From assembly GCA_030695205.1 (NCBI GenBank), contig JAUYTN010000058.1, positions 1 to 64,000 on the forward strand: 64,000 bases of DNA, given 5' to 3'. Below the pieces are notes generated by a model that did no database searches, had not been told where the DNA came from, and was given only the letters and a program-made list of their open reading frames with translations. Position numbers and translations under genes: made by a program. Origin of the DNA: Burkholderiaceae bacterium (GTDB lineage Bacteria > Pseudomonadota > Gammaproteobacteria > Burkholderiales > Burkholderiaceae_C). Positions 19,236 to 27,142 of the stretch are shown here, one piece after another (positions within the stretch are counted from its first letter, which is position 1; each line of letters begins with the position of its first letter).

Positions 19236-19283
19236 AAAAATGCGTGCCGACAGGATGAACGTATCCAAAATTTTCCCGGACTC

Positions 19284-19303
19284 GTAAGGTAAGTTACCAT
19301 TAC
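19284..19303. promoter_or_regulatory. Imperfect palindrome, candidate antitoxin operator
   Basis: GTAAGGTAA and TTACCATTAC are inverted with one extra base, 26 bases before the antitoxin start. AbrB/MazE-type antitoxins usually bind such palindromes to repress their own operon. Confidence 0.4.
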
Positions 19304-19328
19304 TTTTTACATTGATCAGGACTATTTG

Positions 19329-19574
19329 ATGACCGCATTGACTGTTACCGCTAAAGGCCAAATCACCCTGCGGCGCGAGTTGTTGCAGTTTCTGGGCATA
19401 GCGCCAGGGCAGCAGGTTGAGGTGAACAAGTTGGCAAATGGGGTGCTGGCACTACAGGCTGTGGCGCCTCAGGGCCTGGAAGCCTTTGCTGGCTGTTTGC
19501 CGCCACCCAGCAAGGCACTGAGCGTGGAAGAAATGAACAGTGTCATCGCTGACGGCTGGGCAGGGCAAAAGTGA
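19329..19574 (+). CDS. AbrB/MazE-type antitoxin
   Basis: An 81-residue protein with a swapped-hairpin AbrB DNA-binding domain at the N-terminus (MTALTVTAKGQITLRRELLQ, then LGIAPGQQVEV). A C-terminal toxin-binding tail (LSVEEMNSVIADGWAGQK) follows. The ATG at 19329 is eight bases after AGG; a TTG at 19326 directly precedes it. The stop overlaps the toxin GTG start by four bases (GTGA), the usual coupling of antitoxin and toxin. Confidence 0.9.
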   Translation: MTALTVTAKGQITLRRELLQFLGIAPGQQVEVNKLANGVLALQAVAPQGLEAFAGCLPPPSKALSVEEMNSVIADGWAGQK

Positions 19575-19972
19575 AAGTTACGCTGGACACCAATGTGCTG
19601 GTGCGGCTTGCCACCCAGGACGACCCGGCGCAGGCGGCATTGGCGCTTCGGGTTTTGCAAAAAGCCAGCCTGATTGCCGTACCCACCCCCGCGCTGTGCG
19701 AAATGGCGTGGGTGCTGTTGCGGGGCTACTGCTACACCCCAATGCAGGTGGCACACGCCCTGCGCTCACTGCTGCAAGTGCGGCAAGTGGCTTGCCATAC
19801 ACCAGCCGTGCTGGCCGGGTTGGCACTGCTGGAGGCTGGAGGCGACTTTGCCGATGGGGTGATTGCTTTTGAGGGTGATTTGCTCGGCGGTACTGAGTTT
19901 GTGTCGTTTGACCAGCAAGCCGTCAAACTCCTCAAAACCCAAAAACGCAAGGCCAGGCTGCTGGCCTCCTGA
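19571..19972 (+). CDS. vapC: PIN-domain toxin ribonuclease (VapC-like)
   Basis: A 133-residue PIN nuclease. Acidic catalytic residues are seen in VTLDTNVLVRL (Asp6), ALCEMAWVL (Glu), GDFADGVIA (Asp) and the terminal FVSFDQQAVKLLK (Asp). Such toxins cut tRNA or rRNA and are neutralised by the upstream antitoxin. The start is GTG at 19571, overlapping the antitoxin stop. It looks intact, unlike the degraded PIN gene 500 bases upstream on the other strand. Confidence 0.9.
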   Translation: MKVTLDTNVLVRLATQDDPAQAALALRVLQKASLIAVPTPALCEMAWVLLRGYCYTPMQVAHALRSLLQVRQVACHTPAVLAGLALLEAGGDFADGVIAFEGDLLGGTEFVSFDQQAVKLLKTQKRKARLLAS

Positions 19973-20085
19973 AAAGAAGCTTGAAACTCGAAGTGTCGTG
20001 GCAGTATGCCTGCTCGACAGAATCGACCTGCTCGGTAGCACCAACTGTTCGGCAATAACAGTTTGTGCATGCCGGGTACAAATAC

Positions 20086-20119
20086 AAAAGCCCGAACCGT
20101 TGCCAGTTCGGGCCTTTTT
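20086..20119. terminator. Bidirectional terminator (duplicate of the lpdA terminator)
   Basis: GCCCGAAC (20090-20097) pairs with GTTCGGGC (20106-20113), with A-run on the left and T-run on the right. It serves the toxin gene on the plus strand and the lpdA 3' copy on the minus strand. Stem and flanks closely resemble the terminator at 23481-23513. Confidence 0.85.
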
Positions 20120-20126
20120 ACTTTTG

Positions 20127-20173
20127 ATAGCTGCTCACGCTTTCTCATCCAGAGCGAAAGGCCATTTTAGCTG
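20127..20173 (+). repeat. Dispersed 45-bp repeat, copy d
   Basis: ATAGCTGCTCACGC, then GAGCGAAAGGCCATTTTAGC. It has 27 rather than 25 bases before GCG. It lies between the stop of the lpdA 3' copy and its terminator, so it is an addition relative to the original lpdA 3' region. Confidence 0.6.
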
Positions 20174-20178
20174 TGAAT

Positions 20179-20764
20179 TTACTTCCGCGCCGGCGGCACA
20201 TCCGTGCAGCTGCCATGCGCCACCTCCGCCGCCATGCCGATGCTTTCGCCCAGCCTGGGGTGGGGGTGAATCGTCTTGCCGATGTCCACTGCATCTGCGC
20301 CCATTTCAATGGCCAGGGCCACTTCGCCAATCATGTCGCCCGCGTGGGTGCCGACCATGCCGCCACCCAGGATCTTGCCGTGGCCGTGGGCTTCCGGCGA
20401 GTCATCAAACAGCAGTTTGGTGAGACCTTCGTCGCGGCCATTGGCGATGGCGCGGCCTGAGGCGTTCCAGGGGAACAAACCCTTTTTGACCTTGATGCCC
20501 TGCGCCTTGGCCTGGTCTTCCGTCAGGCCGACCCAAGCCACTTCGGGGTCGGTGTAGGCCACGCTTGGGATGACACGGGCGTTGAACGCGGCAGCTGCCA
20601 GTTCTTTGTTGCCTTGCAGTTCACCGGCAATCACTTCAGCCGCCACGTGTGCCTCGTGCACCGCCTTGTGCGCCAGCATGGGCTGGCCCACGATGTCGCC
20701 GATGGCGAAGATGTGCGGCACGTTGGTGCGCATCTGGATGTCGACGTTGATGAAGCCGCAGTCG
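20179..20764 (-). pseudogene. Partial duplicate of lpdA (3' third)
   Basis: About 195 codons, from CGFINVDIQMRTN to the end CTDVPPARK, nearly identical to the C-terminal third of the intact lpdA at 23536. The few differences include PWNAS for PWTAS, EGLTK for EGVTK, HPRLG for HPTLG and PPARK for PPGKK. Similarity stops at about 20764 (equivalent to 24121). It has no FAD-binding half, redox disulfide or lipoyl domain. An open frame runs on to 20904 through unrelated sequence but is unlikely to be a functional gene. Confidence 0.9.
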
Positions 20765-20827
20765 ACCAACAAATTGGTAAATCCACCCAAACGAACCGTT
20801 TCCCTGAGGCCGATGCCAAGCGCTTCT

Positions 20828-23410
20828 TCAGTGGCGCCAGTGGGCGCGTAGCTTTGATGGCCATGATGCTCTAACCGAAGCAGGCTGCTGCTTGGCCGCT
20901 GCATTCATAGCTCGGGCAGGACTCGCCCTATTTGACTGCGCAAGAGTCGGCTGCTCACTGCCTATTTGCATTAGAAGCGTGAGTCCATCGATCACGTCAA
21001 GCATCCGGTCACCATTCAAGTCGATAGCGAACAGCGGTCCTTCGTTGTAACCGCCGCCGCGATATATTTCAGGCGATGCAAACACGCCACCCATTTGCTG
21101 CCGCTGAACCACTATTCGCACGGAGCTTTCGATCGTACTTCGGCTGATGATATCAACGAGGCCATTGCTATCTATATCAGCAAGGGTGACAGCGTAATTC
21201 CCAAAAGCGAACTCTTCAGGGAACATCACAAATGGTCCGAAACTGCCATCGGCTTGCTGAAGCACATAACCACCCGTGAAAGCCAGGTCGAGTCGGCCAT
21301 CACCGTTCAAGTCACCTAACGCGAACGAATCGGCACCACCTTTGGTGTCATAAAGCGGCTCGGCCCAGGTGCCATCGACTCGTTGGTGCAAAATCATCAA
21401 TCTGCGAGGATCCGTATCGCCAGACAACGTCACGACGATGTCCAAGCGCCCATCGCCGTTCATGTCTCCGATCTCCAGCCCGCGCATGTGAAGGTCTATC
21501 AGTCCGTTCACGCCGCCAAAGCGTGGAAAGTCCAGATCACGGACAGTTTGCAACACCAATTGTCCCGCACGGTTCTGCAGCCAAACCCTGTAAGTTGAAC
21601 CACCTACAGCCACAAGATCTTTGCGTCCGTCACCATTCAGATCCGCAGCTCTCAAGGCGGCATGGGTGGCGTTGGACAACTGCTGTGCAGGCCCCAGTGT
21701 GCCGTCGCCAAGCTGGTAGCGAATACGAAGTCCGCAGCCGACGCCACCACGCGCCACGTCAGCGCGGCCGTTGCCGTCGAGATCTGCCACCAATAGATTG
21801 CCAGCACTGGGGCAAGATTGATCGTCAATTAGCTCCGGCCGGGACCAACGGGTACCAGGCAGGCCCCGCTGAACATACAAGCGACCGCTGGACTCATCGA
21901 ACGAGAACGTACCGCGGTAGACCAAATCAATTAGTCCATCACCATCAATGTCACCCAAGGTCATCGCATCAGACCGAATATCAGTCTCAATACGCTGAGG
22001 AAAAGCAAAACGCCCTTGTGAGGTGAATATCTGTGAATTGACCTCGCCAGCAAGTGGATTTCCGCCCAAGTCGGTCAGACCCGTTCCAAGCCTGATTGTG
22101 TATTCTGTCGCTGGACGCAGAGCATCAAGGGGAGTGATTGTCAACGCAGTGCCTTCCACGGCTAGCCGAAGGTTAGTCGATATATCGGACCGGTTGGTAT
22201 CCACCAGCTGAACGCTAGAAATATTCGCTGTTGCTGGATCAATTGGCTCACTGAAAGTCAGCAGGATAGGCGACATTATTCCCAGGACGCCGCTACCAGG
22301 AGCGGGGCTATGGCTAACCAACGTTGGAGACGTACTGTCGACCACAAAACTCCAACGCTCGGTGGATGCAATACGGTTGCCTAACAGATCAGCAACACCT
22401 GGGTTGAGTTGCACTTGGTAGCGACCACTGGCCCAAGTTTGTGCCGGAACAAACCGCAAGGCTCCGTCAGAACCGAGAACGGTACGTCCGGGCACTATCT
22501 GCCCTGACTCAGTTTGAACGCTGAACTGAAGCTCGTTGACGCTTGTTGGATCAATCACCTCGTCGAAGGTAACGCTCGCCACGAGCGAACCAGCAACTGT
22601 GGTGTCAGCGGCGGGTGTCTGAGCAGAGATCGCCGGCGACAATCTGTCACTCGCCCAGTCCTTCACTTTGTAGGCGATCAACTGTGTCGGGGAAGCGCCC
22701 TCTTCATCAAAGGCTTGACGCACCAGCCCAACACCAGGCGCGTACCACTCGTGACTGGCGAAGGTCTCGGTGATCTCAGCGCGACTTTTACTCAAAGAAG
22801 TGACAGCTGTCACCGAAATCCGCTGATGCAGACAGGTGTCAAAGCGCAGTCCACCAAAGGTACAGGGGCCTAAACCGACGGCGTCAACCACTGAACGCAG
22901 CCTGACTGGGTCAATACGTCCATCAGAATCAAAGTCACCCACGTTGACAGTGCCATCAAACTGCACGAAAGACGTTCCGGCTTGGACAGGGAACGCAAGG
23001 ACACGTGTAACGCCGATGGCTGTAGAAAAAGCATCAGCATTTGAACCAGGGTGCTGGTAGATGCCATCGTTGCGTAGTTCATAAGTTGACCGATCAAGGA
23101 TCTGACCGTCAATGCTCGTGTCAACCAATACCGTACCCTGCCCACCGCCTGGCAAAGTTTCTGTTCCGGCGAAGCGAGTCACCTTGATGGCTGCTCCTTC
23201 TTGATAGACCCACCTCGCATCAACATCCAGTGGAAAAAAAACAGCGCCAGAAGAAGCCACCGGCGGAGGTGGTCCATCTGTTGTTCCGGAGCGAGATCCA
23301 TCCCCGCCTGCTCCCCCACAGGAAACCAGCAGACTCAATATGCAAAGAGATAGTCCACGCCAAACGATCTTGGTGGAAAACCCACAGACAGAACCCTCTA
23401 CGTTTCTCAC
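20828..23410 (-). CDS. Large FG-GAP/VCBS-repeat lipoprotein with Ig-like domains
   Basis: An 860-residue exported protein. The N-terminus has a hydrophobic segment and lipobox (ILSLLVSCGG, Cys31). Two Big_5-like Ig domains lie around residues 270-480 (VASVTFDEVIDPTS, ILLTFSEPIDPATAN). Seven or more calcium-binding FG-GAP motifs follow (DIDGDGLIDLV, DLDGNGRADVA, DLNGDGRKDLV, DMNGDGRLDIV, DLNGDGRLDLA, DIDSNGLVDII, DLNGDRMLDVI), as in integrin-alpha-type beta-propellers. The start is GTG at 23410 with GGGAG eight bases upstream. Base composition is visibly less GC-rich than neighbours, and it is flanked by two copies of the lpdA 3' region, suggesting acquisition. A surface binding or adhesion role is plausible only. 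Confidence 0.85.
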   Translation of the reverse strand: MRNVEGSVCGFSTKIVWRGLSLCILSLLVSCGGAGGDGSRSGTTDGPPPPVASSGAVFFPLDVDARWVYQEGAAIKVTRFAGTETLPGGGQGTVLVDTSIDGQILDRSTYELRNDGIYQHPGSNADAFSTAIGVTRVLAFPVQAGTSFVQFDGTVNVGDFDSDGRIDPVRLRSVVDAVGLGPCTFGGLRFDTCLHQRISVTAVTSLSKSRAEITETFASHEWYAPGVGLVRQAFDEEGASPTQLIAYKVKDWASDRLSPAISAQTPAADTTVAGSLVASVTFDEVIDPTSVNELQFSVQTESGQIVPGRTVLGSDGALRFVPAQTWASGRYQVQLNPGVADLLGNRIASTERWSFVVDSTSPTLVSHSPAPGSGVLGIMSPILLTFSEPIDPATANISSVQLVDTNRSDISTNLRLAVEGTALTITPLDALRPATEYTIRLGTGLTDLGGNPLAGEVNSQIFTSQGRFAFPQRIETDIRSDAMTLGDIDGDGLIDLVYRGTFSFDESSGRLYVQRGLPGTRWSRPELIDDQSCPSAGNLLVADLDGNGRADVARGGVGCGLRIRYQLGDGTLGPAQQLSNATHAALRAADLNGDGRKDLVAVGGSTYRVWLQNRAGQLVLQTVRDLDFPRFGGVNGLIDLHMRGLEIGDMNGDGRLDIVVTLSGDTDPRRLMILHQRVDGTWAEPLYDTKGGADSFALGDLNGDGRLDLAFTGGYVLQQADGSFGPFVMFPEEFAFGNYAVTLADIDSNGLVDIISRSTIESSVRIVVQRQQMGGVFASPEIYRGGGYNEGPLFAIDLNGDRMLDVIDGLTLLMQIGSEQPTLAQSNRASPARAMNAAAKQQPASVRASWPSKLRAHWRH

Positions 23411-23480
23411 CTATTCAACTCCCAGAACCAAATGACTCAGAATTAGACCACTCTGGATAAGAGTGGATGAGTTCCAAAGA

Positions 23481-23513
23481 AAAAGCCCGAAACGTTCCAT
23501 GTTCGGGCTTTTT
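23481..23513. terminator. Terminator of the pyruvate dehydrogenase operon
   Basis: GCCCGAA (23485-23491) pairs with TTCGGGC (23502-23508), flanked by A- and T-runs. It lies 23 bases after the lpdA stop codon on the minus strand. Confidence 0.85.
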
Positions 23514-23535
23514 ACTCAAGCAACGCTAAAGGTGC

Positions 23536-25386
23536 TTATTTCTTGCCAGGCGGCACATCCGTACAAGACCCATGCGCCACCTCCGCCGCCATGCCGATGC
23601 TTTCGCCCAGCGTGGGGTGGGGGTGGATCGTTTTGCCGATGTCCACTGCATCTGCCCCCATCTCAATGGCCAGGGCCACTTCGCCAATCATGTCGCCCGC
23701 GTGGGTGCCGACCATGCCGCCGCCCAAAATTTTGCCGTGGCCGTGCGCTTCGGGGCTGTCGTCAAACAGCAGCTTGGTCACACCTTCGTCGCGGCCGTTG
23801 GCGATGGCGCGGCCTGAGGCGGTCCAGGGGAACAGGCCCTTCTTGACCTTGATGCCTTGCGCTTTGGCCTGGTCTTCCGTCAGGCCTACCCAGGCCACTT
23901 CGGGGTCGGTGTAGGCCACGGATGGAATGACGCGGGCGTTGAACGCTGCGGCAGCCAGCTCTTTGTTGCCTTGCAGTTCACCGGCAATCACTTCCGCCGC
24001 CACGTGCGCTTCGTGCACCGCCTTGTGCGCCAGCATGGGCTGGCCCACGATGTCGCCGATGGCGAAGATGTGTGGCACGTTGGTGCGCATCTGGATGTCG
24101 ACGTTGATGAAGCCACGGTCGGTCACGGCCACACCGGCTTTGTCGGCGGCAATCTTTTTGCCGTTGGGCGTGCGGCCCACGGCTTGCAGCACCAGGTCGT
24201 ACACCTGCGGTGCGGGGGCCGTGCCGCCCTCCTCTGCCGGTGCAAACGTCACTTCAATGCCTTCGGGCAAGGCGCGGGCGCCCACCGTTTTGGTCTTGAG
24301 CATGATGTTGTCAAAGCGCTTGGCGTTCATCTTCTGCCAGATCTTGACCAGGTCGCGGTCAGCGCCTTGCATCAGGCCGTCCATCATTTCCACTACGTCC
24401 AGGCGTGCGCCCAGCGTGCTGTAGACGGTGCCCATTTCCAGGCCGATGATGCCGCCGCCCAGAATGAGCATGCGCTTGGGCACTTCTTTCAGGGCCAGGG
24501 CACCTGTTGAATCGACCACGCGCGGATCGTCGGGCATGAAGGGCAGGCGCACGGCCTGGCTGCCTGCGGCGATGATGGCTTTTTTGAACGCCACCACTTT
24601 TTTGGTGCCCGTCTTCTCTTGAGCCGTGCCGGTGGTTTCTTCCACTTCCAGGTGGTTGGGGCCCACAAAGTGTCCGTAGCCGCGCACGGTGGTCACCTTG
24701 CGCATTTTGGCCATGGCGGCCAGGCCGCCGGTCAGTTTGCCAATGACCTTTTCTTTGTGGCCGCGCAGCTTGTCAACGTTGACCACGGGTGCGCCAAAGT
24801 CCACGCCCAAGTCGGCCATGTGGCTGACTTCGTCCATGACGGCGGCCACGTGCAGCAGGGCTTTGGACGGGATGCAGCCCACGTTCAGGCACACGCCGCC
24901 CAGGGTAGCGTAGCGCTCGACGATGACGACTTTCAGCCCCAGGTCGGCAGCGCGGAAGGCGGCTGAATAGCCACCGGGGCCACCGCCCAGCACCAGCAGG
25001 TCGCACTCCAGGTCGGCAGAACCGGTGAATGACGCGCCAAAGCTGGCAGCGGCTGGAGCCGCCACGGCCGCAGCAGGCGTTGCAACAGGTGTAGCTGCCA
25101 CAGCAGGCACAGCTTGCGCTGGAGCCTGTTTTGGCTCTGAAACTTCACCCGCAGCTTCAAGTACCAGCACCACCGTGCCTTGTTTGACCTTGTCGCCCAG
25201 CGCAACCTTCAGCTCCTTGACCACGCCAGCGTGGCTGGATGGGATTTCCATGGAGGCTTTGTCGCTCTCCACGGTGATGAGGCTTTGCTCCACCTTAACC
25301 GTGTCGCCGGGTTTCACCAGCAACTCGATCACGGCCACTTCGTCGAAGTCGCCAATGTCGGGAACCTTGATATCTATGTTTGCCAT
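23536..25386 (-). CDS. lpdA: Dihydrolipoyl dehydrogenase (E3) with N-terminal lipoyl domain
   Basis: A 616-residue flavoprotein that reoxidises the lipoyl groups of pyruvate dehydrogenase. It has a lipoyl domain at 1-80 with acceptor Lys43 (ESDKASME), and an Ala/Pro-rich linker at about 80-130. The FAD-binding domain follows with LVLGGGPGGYSAAFRAADLG, then the redox-active disulfide GGVCLNVGCIPSKAL, an NAD-binding GGGIIGLEMGTVYSTLGA, and the dimerisation domain ending HPHPTLGESIGMAAEVAH. The start at 25386 follows aceF by 16 bases; upstream extension lacks homology. An E3 carrying its own lipoyl domain is characteristic of betaproteobacterial PDH operons. Its 3' third is duplicated at 20179. 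Confidence 0.97.
   Translation of the reverse strand: MANIDIKVPDIGDFDEVAVIELLVKPGDTVKVEQSLITVESDKASMEIPSSHAGVVKELKVALGDKVKQGTVVLVLEAAGEVSEPKQAPAQAVPAVAATPVATPAAAVAAPAAASFGASFTGSADLECDLLVLGGGPGGYSAAFRAADLGLKVVIVERYATLGGVCLNVGCIPSKALLHVAAVMDEVSHMADLGVDFGAPVVNVDKLRGHKEKVIGKLTGGLAAMAKMRKVTTVRGYGHFVGPNHLEVEETTGTAQEKTGTKKVVAFKKAIIAAGSQAVRLPFMPDDPRVVDSTGALALKEVPKRMLILGGGIIGLEMGTVYSTLGARLDVVEMMDGLMQGADRDLVKIWQKMNAKRFDNIMLKTKTVGARALPEGIEVTFAPAEEGGTAPAPQVYDLVLQAVGRTPNGKKIAADKAGVAVTDRGFINVDIQMRTNVPHIFAIGDIVGQPMLAHKAVHEAHVAAEVIAGELQGNKELAAAAFNARVIPSVAYTDPEVAWVGLTEDQAKAQGIKVKKGLFPWTASGRAIANGRDEGVTKLLFDDSPEAHGHGKILGGGMVGTHAGDMIGEVALAIEMGADAVDIGKTIHPHPTLGESIGMAAEVAHGSCTDVPPGKK
25091..25134 (+). repeat. Possible dispersed-repeat copy j inside lpdA linker
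   Basis: GTAGCTGCCA, then 15 bases to GCG at the family spacing of 25, then CTGGAGCC and TGTTTTGG. It lies antisense to lpdA and encodes part of its Ala/Pro linker. The match may be convergence with GCT-rich linker codons. Confidence 0.35.
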
Positions 25387-25402
25387 GTTCAGGTTCCTTT
25401 GC

Positions 25403-27121
25403 TTACAGCATGATCCGGCGGAAATCGGCCAGGATCTGGCCGAGGTACACGTTGAAACGTGCGGCGGCTGCGCCATCGATCACGCGGTGGTCCCAGGTCA
25501 GGCTCAGTGGCAGCATCAGGCGCGGTTGGAATGCCTTGCCGTCCCACACGGGTTCCATGGTGCTCTTGCACACGCCCAGAATGGCCACTTCAGGGGCATT
25601 GATGATGGGCGTGAAGTAACGCCCGCCAATGCCGCCCAGGCTGGAAATGGTGAAGCTGGCACCGCTCATGTCGGCAGGCCCCAGCTTGCCGTCGCGAGCT
25701 TTTTTGGCCAGCTCGCCCATTTCCTGGCTGATCTGGAAGATGCCTTTTTTGTCGGCGTCTTTGATCACAGGCACCACCAGGCCGTTGGGCGTGTCTGCCG
25801 CAAATCCGATGTGGAAGTACTGCTTGTAAACCAGGCTGTCGCCGTCCAGGCTGCTGTTGAACTCCGGGAACTTCTTCAGCGCGGCCACGCAGGCTTTGAT
25901 GAGGAAGGCCAGCATGGTGACCTTCACGCCCGATTTCTCGTTCTCTTTATTCGTGGAGACGCGGAAGGCTTCCAGGTCGGTGATATCGGCATCGTCGTGG
26001 TTGGTGACGGCCGGGATCATCACAGCGTTGCGCAGCAGGTTGGCACCGCTGATTTTCTTGATGCGGCCCATTTCCTTGCGCTCTACTGCGCCGAACTTGG
26101 CAAAGTCCACCTTGGGCCAGGGGATGAGGCCCAGCTCGGAACCACCGCCACCTGCGGGGGCCTTTGCCACAGCCGCAGAGACCGCGGCCGAGGTGGCAGA
26201 CGCAATGGCCGTGGTCTGGAGGGCACCCGACATGACACCGCGTGTGAACGCTTGCACGTCATCGGGCGTGATGCGGCCCTTGTGACCGGTACCTTTGACT
26301 TCAGCCAGCGGCACGCCCAGCTCGCGGGCGAACTTGCGCACCGAGGGCGATGCGTGGGGCAGGCCCGCCGCCACCGTGGTGGGGTTGTGCGCAGGCACCG
26401 CAACTGCAGCTGCAGGGGCAGCAGCCACCGAAGGGGTTGCCACGGCGGCTGGCGCAGGCGCAGCCGCATCGGGTGCAACCGTGGCAGCCTGGGCGGGGGC
26501 TGAAGCGGGAGCAGCAGCACCCGCAGCACCTTCCAGGATGGCCAGCAGGTCACCAATGTTGACGGTGTCGCCCAGCTTGACCTTCAGCTCTTTGATGACG
26601 CCCGCGTGGGACGATGGAATTTCCATCGACGCTTTGTCGCTTTCCACAGTGATCAGGCTCTGCTCCACCTTCACGGTGTCGCCCACCTTCACAAACACCT
26701 CGATGACGGCCACGTCTTTGAAGTCGCCGATGTCGGGCACGCGCACTTCCACCGGGCCTGCAGCGGCAACGGGGGCCGCTACAGTAACAAGAGCTGCTAC
26801 CGCTGCAGGGGCAGGCGCTGGGGCCGTATTTTGTTCAGAAACAGGTGCTGAAACGGGGGCCGAAGCAGGTGTGTCAGCGGCACCAGCCACCTCCAGCATC
26901 ACCACCAGCGAGCCCTCTTTCACCTTGTCGCCCAGGGCGACCTTCAGTTCCTTCACCACGCCAGCGTGGGAAGACGGGATTTCCATCGACGCCTTGTCGG
27001 ACTCGACGGTGATCAACGACTGTTCGGCCTTGACCGTGTCGCCCACTTTGACCATCAATTCGATGACCGCAACTTCATCAAAGTCCCCAATATCGGGGAC
27101 CTTCACTTCAATGATTGCCAT
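25403..27121 (-). CDS. aceF: Dihydrolipoyl acetyltransferase (E2) of pyruvate dehydrogenase
   Basis: A 572-residue core subunit that passes the acetyl group to CoA. It has two lipoyl domains (1-80 with Lys43, and about 122-200 with Lys163, both ESDKASME), separated by Ala/Pro linkers. A peripheral-subunit-binding domain follows ([19 protein letters not shown]). The catalytic acetyltransferase domain (about 345-572) has the active-site [16 protein letters not shown] near the end. The ATG at 27121 has the conserved [14 protein letters not shown] start. Gap to aceE is 21 bases. Confidence 0.97.
   Translation of the reverse strand: MAIIEVKVPDIGDFDEVAVIELMVKVGDTVKAEQSLITVESDKASMEIPSSHAGVVKELKVALGDKVKEGSLVVMLEVAGAADTPASAPVSAPVSEQNTAPAPAPAAVAALVTVAAPVAAAGPVEVRVPDIGDFKDVAVIEVFVKVGDTVKVEQSLITVESDKASMEIPSSHAGVIKELKVKLGDTVNIGDLLAILEGAAGAAAPASAPAQAATVAPDAAAPAPAAVATPSVAAAPAAAVAVPAHNPTTVAAGLPHASPSVRKFARELGVPLAEVKGTGHKGRITPDDVQAFTRGVMSGALQTTAIASATSAAVSAAVAKAPAGGGGSELGLIPWPKVDFAKFGAVERKEMGRIKKISGANLLRNAVMIPAVTNHDDADITDLEAFRVSTNKENEKSGVKVTMLAFLIKACVAALKKFPEFNSSLDGDSLVYKQYFHIGFAADTPNGLVVPVIKDADKKGIFQISQEMGELAKKARDGKLGPADMSGASFTISSLGGIGGRYFTPIINAPEVAILGVCKSTMEPVWDGKAFQPRLMLPLSLTWDHRVIDGAAAARFNVYLGQILADFRRIML
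26790..26834 (+). repeat. Possible dispersed-repeat copy i inside aceF linker
   Basis: AGAGCTGCTACCGC, then GCG at the family spacing of 25, then CTGGGGCC and GTATTTTG. It lies antisense to aceF within the first Ala/Pro linker. It resembles copy j, but both encode similar linkers, so common coding constraint is an alternative explanation. Confidence 0.35.
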
Positions 27122-27142
27122 GATGTTCTGTCTCCGTTCGGG

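Noticed and set aside
20179-20904. 241-codon frame as a short dihydrolipoyl dehydrogenase gene
   Set aside because: It lacks FAD, disulfide and lipoyl parts. Its first ~45 codons are unrelated junction sequence overlapping the lipoprotein gene. It is described as a partial duplicate instead.
23481-24121. Phage-type attachment sites formed by the lpdA repeats
   Set aside because: The repeats are over 600 bases and no integrase gene is in or beside the interval; homologous recombination explains them better.
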